Assembly (NCBI GenBank): GCA_017450645.1
Contig: JAFSTE010000032.1
Location: forward strand, 1-64,000
From: Eubacterium sp.
GTDB lineage: Bacteria > Bacillota > Clostridia > Oscillospirales > Acutalibacteraceae
Direction of reading: 5' to 3'
DNA length: 64,000 bases
In this document: positions 45,189-52,139 of the stretch, one piece after another
Layout: each line of letters begins with the position of its first letter
How positions within the stretch are numbered: the stretch's first letter is position 1
Notes under the pieces: generated by a model
The model's database searches: none
What the model saw: only the letters and a program-made list of their open reading frames with translations
What the model was told of the DNA's origin: nothing
Made by a program: the position numbers and the translations under genes

Positions 45189-45638
45189 ATGATTGCTATC
45201 GGTTCTGACCACGCGGGATTTCCGCTTAAGGAGGAAATCAAAAAGTATCTTGACGAAAATAAAATCGGGTATAACGACGTCGGATGCTACAACACCGACT
45301 CGTTTGACTATGCTATTTCGGCACAGAAGGCTTGCGATTTAGTGGTAAGCGGCGAGTGCGATAAAGCAATCCTTTGCTGCGGTACGGGTATCGGTATCTC
45401 GATGGCTGCTAACAAGGTCGACGGCATCCGCGCCGCTGCCTGCAGCGAATATTTCAGCGCTAAGTATACCCGCTTGCATAACGACGCAAACTGTCTTTGT
45501 ATGGGCGCGCGCGTTATCGGCGTCGGCGAAGCGCTCGAGATTGTTGATGTGTTCCTTAACACCGGCTTTGAGGGCGGTCGTCACCAGCGCCGCATAGACC
45601 AGATTATGGATATCCAAAACGGCAAAAAGCTGTACTGA
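45189..45638 (+). CDS. rpiB: Ribose-5-phosphate isomerase B
   Basis: A 149-residue protein with IAIGSDHAGFPLKEEI, DVGCYNTDSFDYA, and the catalytic region AILCCGTGIGISMAANKVDGIRAA (about 59-82). It interconverts ribose-5-phosphate and ribulose-5-phosphate in the pentose phosphate pathway. Four bases after tsaB, so the last gene of the fhs-tsaE-tsaB-rpiB run. Confidence 0.96.
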   Translation: MIAIGSDHAGFPLKEEIKKYLDENKIGYNDVGCYNTDSFDYAISAQKACDLVVSGECDKAILCCGTGIGISMAANKVDGIRAAACSEYFSAKYTRLHNDANCLCMGARVIGVGEALEIVDVFLNTGFEGGRHQRRIDQIMDIQNGKKLY

Positions 45639-45649
45639 GAGGGCATAAA

Positions 45650-47167
45650 ATGAAAAAGACATTAAGCATTCTTTTAGCCGTTATAATCGCGCTTCTTCCG
45701 CTTAGTCAGGGCGTTTTTGCCTTTGCCAAGTACGATATGGAAGCGCCGCAAAACCCCGTACTTAAAAAGTCTAAGGGCGAGTATTCCTTTTATGTTAAGT
45801 ATGACGGAAGCGATAAAGATTTCGGCTACGAAGAAAACACGCAAATTCAGTATCGTAATCCGAACGGCAAGTTTAAAGCGTTCGACGGCGAATCGTTCGC
45901 GCCGAAAATCGGCGTTAAGTATGCGCTCAGAATCCGCTTTGCCCAAACAGAGTATGACGAAAATTACAACCCGGTCAAAAAGGGCAAAAGCGACTGGACT
46001 TATTTTGACTATGATTTAACCAAAAAAGCGCCTAAGATAAAGAGCTTTGAACCTACTAAAAGCGGCTTTTATCTTCATATTAACACCGTTTACTATTCGA
46101 GTAAGATAAGGGTTTACAGGTATAATAAAAGCATTAAAGAATATAAGGCTGTTAAAACCGTTAAGTCCTACGGCACCGAGCCCGATGTTTTTATTAAAAC
46201 AAGTAAGTCGCACAAATACTGCGTTAAAGCTATAAGTACCGTTAACGGCAAGAATTATTATTCTAAAAAATCTGCTTCCTTTACAGCCTCGAATATCAAA
46301 AAGACTAAGGTTAAGATTAAATCCCTTAAGTCAAATAAAATTGCAAAATTTACACTAAAGTGGGAAAAATGCAAGGCAAAGGGCTGTACCGGTTACCAGA
46401 TTTCATATAATACGGAAGGTCCTTACACGGGCTTTACAACCTCGGTTAAGGGCGTGAAAAAGACAAGCAGAACGGTTAGCAAAAACTGTATCGAAGGGCT
46501 TACCTACTGGGTTAAGATTCGCCCCGCTTTTAAAAAGAAATACGGCACCGTTTACGGCAAGTGGTCCAAATATCAAAAGGTTTCGCTGAAAAGCGGCATA
46601 CCCTCTGATATCGACACGAAAAAGCTTATTAATAAGCAAACACTTACCCCCGTTAAACCGAGCAACAAAAGGCTTAACAAAATCGTAAATAAGATTATCA
46701 AAAAGAATATTAAATCCGATATGACTAATTACGAAAAGCTTTTTGCAGTTTATAAATATGTAAGTAACGAAAAGTTCTCTAACTACGGCATAACCGGAAG
46801 CAACGATTATACCTGGGACGAAGAGGGAAGAGCGCTCGAACTTCTTGATAATAAAAAGGGCGACTGCACTAAGTACAACTCGCTTTTCTGTATCCTTGCA
46901 AGGCGTATAGGATTTCAGGATGTAAGATACACCGGCGGTCTTGTACACAGCGGCAGCGGCGGATATGTTAATCACTACTGGTCTATGTTTAAAATGAACG
47001 GCCATTTTTACCTCTTTGACCCGCGCCTTGATATGTACCAAATTAAAGATTGGGGCGCAGATAAAGACAGCGACAGATACTTTTGTATCCCGTTCAGACC
47101 CGATAACGATGTTTTAAAATCATACAGATATGGTTATTATTCAGTTATGTATGATTTTTACGATTAA
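45650..47167 (+). CDS. Secreted transglutaminase-like protein
   Basis: A 505-residue protein with a signal peptide (about 1-25) and a long Lys/Tyr-rich region with two or three Fn3-like modules (about 100-320; for example FTLKWEKCKAKGCTGYQISY). The C-terminal transglutaminase core has a Cys406-His442-Asp457 triad (KGDCTKYN, YVNHYWSM, FDPRLD). It is a domain-order reversal of the 18.2-kb protein, whose Fn3 modules follow the enzyme. No sorting signal is present. Eleven bases after rpiB; it may be read from the upstream operon or from an unseen promoter. Confidence 0.87.
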   Translation: MKKTLSILLAVIIALLPLSQGVFAFAKYDMEAPQNPVLKKSKGEYSFYVKYDGSDKDFGYEENTQIQYRNPNGKFKAFDGESFAPKIGVKYALRIRFAQTEYDENYNPVKKGKSDWTYFDYDLTKKAPKIKSFEPTKSGFYLHINTVYYSSKIRVYRYNKSIKEYKAVKTVKSYGTEPDVFIKTSKSHKYCVKAISTVNGKNYYSKKSASFTASNIKKTKVKIKSLKSNKIAKFTLKWEKCKAKGCTGYQISYNTEGPYTGFTTSVKGVKKTSRTVSKNCIEGLTYWVKIRPAFKKKYGTVYGKWSKYQKVSLKSGIPSDIDTKKLINKQTLTPVKPSNKRLNKIVNKIIKKNIKSDMTNYEKLFAVYKYVSNEKFSNYGITGSNDYTWDEEGRALELLDNKKGDCTKYNSLFCILARRIGFQDVRYTGGLVHSGSGGYVNHYWSMFKMNGHFYLFDPRLDMYQIKDWGADKDSDRYFCIPFRPDNDVLKSYRYGYYSVMYDFYD

Positions 47168-47187
47168 AATAAATCAATAAAACTAAG

Positions 47188-47220
47188 CACCTCGCTAATA
47201 ATAATAGCGAGGTGTTTTTT
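47188..47220 (+). terminator. Terminator before spoVAD
   Basis: CACCTCGCTA-ATAATAA-TAGCGAGGTG followed by six T. Confidence 0.9.
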
Positions 47221-47270
47221 AAATTTATTGCCCGCCGAGTAAATCGCGGGAAGAAAGGCTATGAATTATT

Positions 47271-47924
47271 ATGTTTTTTAACGGCAAAACCGTATTTTTT
47301 AACTCGCAGCCCGTTATAACCGGCAGCGCGGGAGTTGTTGGTAAAAAAGAGGGCGAAGGTCCTCTCGGAAGCGAGTTTGACGCTATTTTTGAAGATACAA
47401 CTATGGGACAGGATTCGTTCGAGCTTGCGGAGTCCGCTATGCTCCACGCTGCGATTATCCGCGCGCTCAGTAACGCAGGCAAAAGCCCGAGCGATGTAAG
47501 CTTTGTTATGACGGGCGACCTGCTTGACCAGTGCGTAGGCTCGTGCTTTGCGCTAAAGGATTTACAGATACCGTTTATCGGAATGTACGGCGCGTGCTCA
47601 ACAATGGCGCTGACGCTCGCAAACTGCGCTATAACCGTTGACGGCGGCGCAAAATGCTGCGTAGCAGGCGCATCAAGCCACTTTTGCTCAAGCGAAAGAC
47701 AGTTTCGCTTCCCGCTTGAATACGGCGGTCAGCGCCCGCCTACGGCGCAATGGACGGTAACAGGCGCGGGCAGCGCGGTTGTGGAGCAGTTAACCGACCA
47801 AAATGCAGAAAATTCAATCAAAATCAAAGCCGTTCAGATTGGCACAATCACCGACCTCGGCATCAAAGACGCCAATAACATGGGCGCCGCCATGGCACCT
47901 GTAAGTGGTAGAATTAGACCATAA
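47271..47924 (+). pseudogene. spoVAD: spoVAD truncated by mobile-element insertion
   Basis: 217 codons beginning FFNGKTVFFNSQPVITGSAGVVGKKEGEGPLG and continuing through MTGDLLDQCVGSCFAL and YGACSTMAL, the marks of SpoVAD, which helps load dipicolinic acid into spores. Intact SpoVAD is about 335-345 aa. Here homology stops after NNMGAAMAP at about residue 210, and the last seven codons (VSGRIRP) belong to foreign AT-rich DNA. The remaining third is not in the window. If the element is stably integrated, spore core maturation would be impaired unless another copy exists. Confidence 0.85.
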
Positions 47925-48000
47925 GGTGGTGCAAAACTAATCTACAAAATACTGCAAGAAAGGAGGAAAACCGACAATATAATCTACATATTGTACCACC
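47925..48000. other. Element left-end region with inverted motif
   Basis: GGTGGTGCAA (47925-47934) and TTGTACCACC (47991-48000) form a 9-of-10 inverted pair, and TAATCTACA occurs twice between them. Placed just inside the insertion boundary, they are candidate recombinase arm sites. Confidence 0.45.
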
Positions 48001-48014
48001 TGAAAGGAGGTCAA

Positions 48015-48521
48015 ATGTTAGTCAGAAATAATCTTACATACACAGAAATTGACGGGATTAACTACCCCGATTTAAAGGAAGGCAAGACCCCTCCCAAGCC
48101 AATAGGTCAATGGGGACGCAGGCACGCTTTCTATCTCAAAGAGTTTAACTATCCCAAATATTTTAAACTTCTCTGTACATCGGATATGTACGATTATCTT
48201 GAACTCGTAAATGAGGAAGCAATCGAGCTGTACGACAGACTAATTGAGCAGTACAAGAAAAAGCAAGGCGTGACCGAAAAACTTAAAGCCAAAGATATGA
48301 TGGAGTGGGTAAGCAGGATGAACAACATCCACAACCAAGTAACCGATGTTGTCTATGACCAAATCATCTTTGTTGACGAGGCTATAAAGCAAGAACACTT
48401 TGAATGTTACCAACGCTACAAAGGTGCCCTCAAACCCGGCGAAGAACCCGATTTCAAAGCCTTCACCCGTTTTGAGAAGAAAGAGGAAAGAAAACGACAG
48501 AAAGTGAAAAATAACGATTAA
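48015..48521 (+). CDS. tnpV: TnpV-family transposon protein
   Basis: A 168-residue protein matching the TnpV family of Clostridial mobilisable transposons: YTEIDGINYPDLK, PIGQWGRRHAFYLKEF (about 30-45) and MMEWVSRMNNIHNQVTDVVYDQII (about 96-119). TnpV is carried by Tn4451-like and related elements; its biochemical role is unknown. The ATG after GAAAGGAGG was preferred to one 24 bases upstream. Confidence 0.88.
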   Translation: MLVRNNLTYTEIDGINYPDLKEGKTPPKPIGQWGRRHAFYLKEFNYPKYFKLLCTSDMYDYLELVNEEAIELYDRLIEQYKKKQGVTEKLKAKDMMEWVSRMNNIHNQVTDVVYDQIIFVDEAIKQEHFECYQRYKGALKPGEEPDFKAFTRFEKKEERKRQKVKNND

Positions 48522-48570
48522 GAGAAAAAGCAGTTGATGACATCAGTCACCAACTGCTTTTTCTCGTTTT
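48522..48570 (+). terminator. Terminator after tnpV
   Basis: GAGAAAAAGCAGTTG and CAACTGCTTTTTCTC form a perfect 15-bp stem with an inner GATGACATCAGTC hairpin, followed by GTTTTT. Confidence 0.88.
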
Positions 48571-48573
48571 TAT

Positions 48574-48619
48574 GCTTTTTTCGTCAAATTTTTGTCTTTT
48601 TTTGCAAAACCCCTTGACA
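48574..48619 (+). promoter_or_regulatory. Promoter-like segment, copy 1
   Basis: 46 bases from GCTTTTTTCGTC through GTCTTTTTTTGC to TTGACA are nearly the same as 50619-50663. TTGACA can serve as a -35 box for the methyltransferase-DUF1848 pair; the best -10 (TATAAT at five bases or later TATT boxes) is not at ideal spacing, so the true start is uncertain. Confidence 0.55.
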
Positions 48620-48703
48620 TTTTTTATAATATATTTTAGTTGTATTATAAGGTTGAAATCTCCTTTAATAAAATATATAATAATTTAATAAAGAGAAAAT
48701 AAA

Positions 48704-49627
48704 ATGTTAATTGATGATGTTTTAGATTTTGCTGACGAAGAATACAATTCTTTTGAGATTAATTGTGGAGGAACTTGTAATCATCCAAGTATTTGCCCAA
48801 ATTATAATCAAGCTGATTGTTTAAACTGTGAAACATGTTTAGAACAAATACATTTTCCAAAGAGATATAGGGGTAGTACTGTTTGGACAGACTATGATTG
48901 TGAGAAGATGATAAACTATTATATCTGCAAATATCTTCTTAAATACTCTTCTGAAATATTATATGCATTAGAAAATAATAGGTTTATAGATTATCTTGAA
49001 AACTACGATATTTTGTCAATTGGTTGCGGGGCTTGTCCGGATTTGATGGCATTCGAAACATATATTTGCAATCACCGTTTGGATAGCACAATCAATTATA
49101 TAGGAATTGATAAAAATGAATTGTGGAAAGAAGTACAAAATCAGATTATTCAGTACTCTGAAGATGTTCCAGATATTAGTGTTAGCCCGTTTATATATGA
49201 TGATGCTATTAGTTGGCTAAGACATCATATAGTTCGCAATATAGATGTTATTGTACTTCAATACTTTATTTCTCATCTTAATAATACGCGACAGAATAAT
49301 CAGTTTAATGATTTTTGTGACTCTTTAATTGATAATGTGGTAGCTTATAAAAAAGATAATATGCCAATGTTTATCATAATAAATGATGCAAATAGTTGTT
49401 ACAGAGGCAGGGATAGATTTGAAGTATTATTTGATAAGATAAGAGAACACGGTTATAATTGTGATTATAGAAGACGTTATTTTAATTATAGAATTCAACA
49501 TGACGAGCAAAGATATGGTAGAATGTATCCAAACATAAACATTAAATATCCTGTTCCAAGGTTTATATATCAATATAATCCTTGGGAAGTATGTTCAAGT
49601 GCTCAAATGATAATAAAAATTGATTGA
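48704..49627 (+). CDS. Cys-rich SAM-methyltransferase-like protein
   Basis: A 307-residue protein I do not recognise as a named family. The N-terminus has six cysteines (21, 25, 31, 39, 42, 45) in a CGGTC...CPNY...CLNCETC pattern, likely a zinc or iron-sulfur site. The middle (about 100-200) fits a Rossmann methyltransferase: DILSIGCGACPDLMAFE, then YIGIDKNELW, and VIVLQYFISHLNN. Target unknown. AT-rich, directly followed by the DUF1848 gene nine bases on. Together they may modify a macromolecule or nucleotide. Confidence 0.7.
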   Translation: MLIDDVLDFADEEYNSFEINCGGTCNHPSICPNYNQADCLNCETCLEQIHFPKRYRGSTVWTDYDCEKMINYYICKYLLKYSSEILYALENNRFIDYLENYDILSIGCGACPDLMAFETYICNHRLDSTINYIGIDKNELWKEVQNQIIQYSEDVPDISVSPFIYDDAISWLRHHIVRNIDVIVLQYFISHLNNTRQNNQFNDFCDSLIDNVVAYKKDNMPMFIIINDANSCYRGRDRFEVLFDKIREHGYNCDYRRRYFNYRIQHDEQRYGRMYPNINIKYPVPRFIYQYNPWEVCSSAQMIIKID

Positions 49628-49635
49628 GGTATAAA

Positions 49636-50571
49636 ATGATATTAAGTGTAAGTAGAAGAACCGATATACCATCATATTATTCTGAATGGTTTTTTAATAG
49701 ATTAAAAGAAGGATATGTTTGTGTAAGAAATCCTATGAATATTCATAGAATAAGTCGAGTTCCTTTAAATAAAGATATTATAGATGGTATCGTGTTTTGG
49801 ACAAAAAACCCAAAACCGATGTTACAACATCTTGATAAATTAGATGATTATCCTTTTTATTTCCAGTTTACTCTTAACCCCTACAGTACAGATATAGAAA
49901 CAAATTTAGCATCAAAAAAAGACCATATTATACCAACTTTTATAGAATTATCAAAATCTGTAGGAAGAGAAAAAATTGTATGGAGATATGACCCAATAAT
50001 TATTAATGAAAAGTATTCGTTAGAATATCACTATAAATATTTTTCGTCTCTTTGCGATAAATTATCTCCGTATACTGAAAAATGCACAATAAGTTTCATT
50101 GACATATATAGAAATATAGCTAAAAAGCTTATGGTTTTGGGAGTAAAAGAGATATCTCAAGAGTTGCAAATTGAGATTGCAATTAGATTTAGTGAAATTG
50201 CGAAAGGTTATGGATTGTTAATTGATACGTGCTGTGAGAAAATTGATTTATCTCAATATGGGATTAAGCACGCTGCATGCATTGATGGTAGTCGTTTGGA
50301 ACGAATAGGTAACTATAAGCTTAAACTTTCAAAGGACAAAAACCAACGTCAAGAATGTGGATGTTTTGAAAGCATTGATATAGGTGCTTACAATACATGT
50401 AAAAATGGTTGTGTATACTGTTATGCAAATTTTAGCGATACAACTGTAAATAAGAACTTTAACGCACATAATGTTAATTCGCCACTTTTATTTGGCGAAA
50501 TAAAAGAAGACGATGTTATTACTGATAGGATAGTTGAATCAAACAAGATATCACAAATTTCATGGTTGTGA
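49636..50571 (+). CDS. DUF1848-family protein
   Basis: A 311-residue protein starting SVSRRTDIPSYYSEWF, with IVFWTKNPKPML, IVWRYDPII and a Cys-rich C-terminus (CGCFESIDIG, CKNGCVYCYANF). This fits DUF1848, an uncharacterised family with radical-SAM-like features, although the cysteines sit at the C-terminus. The start follows GAGG and overlaps nothing; an upstream TTG would fall in the previous stop. Paired with the Cys-rich methyltransferase. Confidence 0.82.
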   Translation: MILSVSRRTDIPSYYSEWFFNRLKEGYVCVRNPMNIHRISRVPLNKDIIDGIVFWTKNPKPMLQHLDKLDDYPFYFQFTLNPYSTDIETNLASKKDHIIPTFIELSKSVGREKIVWRYDPIIINEKYSLEYHYKYFSSLCDKLSPYTEKCTISFIDIYRNIAKKLMVLGVKEISQELQIEIAIRFSEIAKGYGLLIDTCCEKIDLSQYGIKHAACIDGSRLERIGNYKLKLSKDKNQRQECGCFESIDIGAYNTCKNGCVYCYANFSDTTVNKNFNAHNVNSPLLFGEIKEDDVITDRIVESNKISQISWL

Positions 50572-50618
50572 TGTAATAAAAATAGCTCTTATCAATGATT
50601 GTATAAGGACTATTTTTT

Positions 50619-50663
50619 GCTTTTTTGTCGAATTTTTGTCTTTTTTTGCAAAAAACCTTGACA
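50619..50663 (+). promoter_or_regulatory. Promoter-like segment, copy 2
   Basis: 45 bases nearly identical to 48574-48619 (about nine in ten bases), ending in TTGACA. It lies 120 bases before the small first gene of the HerA-NurA island, so both cargo modules appear to start from copies of one control segment. Confidence 0.55.
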
Positions 50664-50783
50664 AGAAAAAACATTTTATTATCGTGTTATTGTGGTCTCT
50701 TATTTTAATATATACTAAATATTGTATTTTTTCTTTTTTTATGTTATTATGGATTATTAATAAATGATTTATGGTGGGATATT

Positions 50784-51080
50784 ATGTCAAACGAACAAGA
50801 GATTTTGAAAACTCAAAAAGATATAGCTGAACGAGAGCGAATTAGCAACAAGTTTAAGCTAAAGGGTTATTTCTCCAAAGAAGAAAAAGATGAAGCTATA
50901 GAAAAAGTGCTGGATTTAAGATATTCAGATATGAACGTTATGGCAATTGCTGTTGCAGATAACATTAACGGATATACGACGCCTGAAGCCGCAACGGATG
51001 ATATGGTGTTTAATGAAATCAATAAACAGATTGAGTTCTTAAAAGCAAAACTCGTAAATGAAATTGAAGAAAATCAATAA
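50784..51080 (+). CDS. Small charged helical protein
   Basis: A 98-residue all-helical, highly charged protein of unknown family (TQKDIAERERISNKFKLKGYF, then MVFNEINKQIEFLKAKL). It has a weak GGTGGG ribosome site and is the first gene after promoter-like copy 2. The 210 bases between it and the protease gene hold only short broken frames, so it may be separate from, or a regulator of, the following operon. Confidence 0.65.
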   Translation: MSNEQEILKTQKDIAERERISNKFKLKGYFSKEEKDEAIEKVLDLRYSDMNVMAIAVADNINGYTTPEAATDDMVFNEINKQIEFLKAKLVNEIEENQ

Positions 51081-51290
51081 TTAAACAAAATGAGATTTTT
51101 AAGAATTGCGGGTACGTTTATTCCTTGTTTTCAAGTGAAACAATAGATCTTGTTGAAAACGCTGTTTATGGGTGTTCATAAAAAGTTATTCCTTAATTGT
51201 TTGAAATAAAGTGGCTTGAATGGAAAAGAATGCGCGATCATAGTGTTTATGAACTGTTAAAAAACAATTATACTGAAAAGAGGTTATTCT

Positions 51291-51920
51291 ATGAATACTG
51301 AAATGAGTTTGTCTGAAATGATTACATATTCTACTGTAAAAATAAGCTGTGAGTACGCAGATGGCTCAAAAGGTTCGGGTACAGGTTTTATTATAAATTT
51401 ATGTAATAATGAAGAAGAACAGAAATGTGTTCCTGTAATAATCACTAATAATCATGTCGTTGAAAATGCAAAATCTACTCTTTTTTCGTTCTGCAGAAAA
51501 AATGAAGATGGTAGTCCGAATGACCAAGAAGTTATTAATTTTCAATTAATCGGAGAACATTGGATTAATCACCCTGATTCTTCTGTTGACTTGAGGTGCT
51601 TCCCGATAGGTAGAATCCTTAATGATTTGGATAAGAGAAAACAACCAATTTTCTATATTCCGTTAAACACAAGCATTATTCCAAATAAACAACAAATATC
51701 ATCGCTTGGGGCGTTAGAAGAGCTGGTTATGGTGGGATACCCGATTGGTCTTTCTGATGAATACAACCATAAACCTGTTTTAAGAAAAGGAACTACAGCA
51801 ACACATCTTAAAAACAACTATCAAGGTAAACAAGAATTCTTGATGGATATGGCTTGCTTTCCTGGCTCCAGTGGTTCGCCTGTTTTTATTTATAACGAAG
51901 GTACATACACAACAGGGTAA
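51291..51920 (+). CDS. Trypsin-like serine protease, N-terminal part up to an in-frame stop
   Basis: 209 codons with the chymotrypsin-fold triad: His55 (TNNHVVEN), Asp100 (SVDLRC) and Ser194 (FPGSSGSPVF). The TAA at 51918-51920 is in the same frame as the following 69-codon frame, whose sequence (LVGILYGGP, NLGIAIKAERIL) supplies the last beta strands of the same fold. A single AAA-to-TAA change would explain the break. Without those strands the substrate pocket is incomplete, so this fragment alone is unlikely to be active. No signal peptide: a cytoplasmic protease of the type that occurs in defence operons. Confidence 0.8.
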   Translation: MNTEMSLSEMITYSTVKISCEYADGSKGSGTGFIINLCNNEEEQKCVPVIITNNHVVENAKSTLFSFCRKNEDGSPNDQEVINFQLIGEHWINHPDSSVDLRCFPIGRILNDLDKRKQPIFYIPLNTSIIPNKQQISSLGALEELVMVGYPIGLSDEYNHKPVLRKGTTATHLKNNYQGKQEFLMDMACFPGSSGSPVFIYNEGTYTTG

Positions 51921-51932
51921 GGCGGAATAATA

Positions 51933-52139
51933 ATGGGAAATAGGCTTTATCTAGTTGGAATATTGTATGGCGGTCCTGAATATGCAGCAGATGGGGTGCT
52001 TCGTTTTTCAAATCTTCCTAATATACCAAGACCAGTAATCAGTATTCCGACAAATCTAGGTATTGCAATTAAAGCAGAAAGAATTTTGGAATTTGAAAAA
52101 TTGTTTTTAATACAATCGGAGGAAATCAATAATGAATAA
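51933..52139 (+). CDS. C-terminal part of the split trypsin-like protease
   Basis: 68 codons in frame with the 51.3-kb protease, separated by one TAA and four codons. It could be made by readthrough, or by restart at its ATG (weak GGCGGA upstream), giving a two-piece protease. It could equally be dead. It overlaps the next gene by eight bases. Confidence 0.65.
   Translation: MGNRLYLVGILYGGPEYAADGVLRFSNLPNIPRPVISIPTNLGIAIKAERILEFEKLFLIQSEEINNE

Noticed and set aside
50534-50767. 77-codon hydrophobic frame
   Set aside because: It starts inside the DUF1848 gene and reads through the T-rich promoter-like segment, which gives false Phe/Leu runs.
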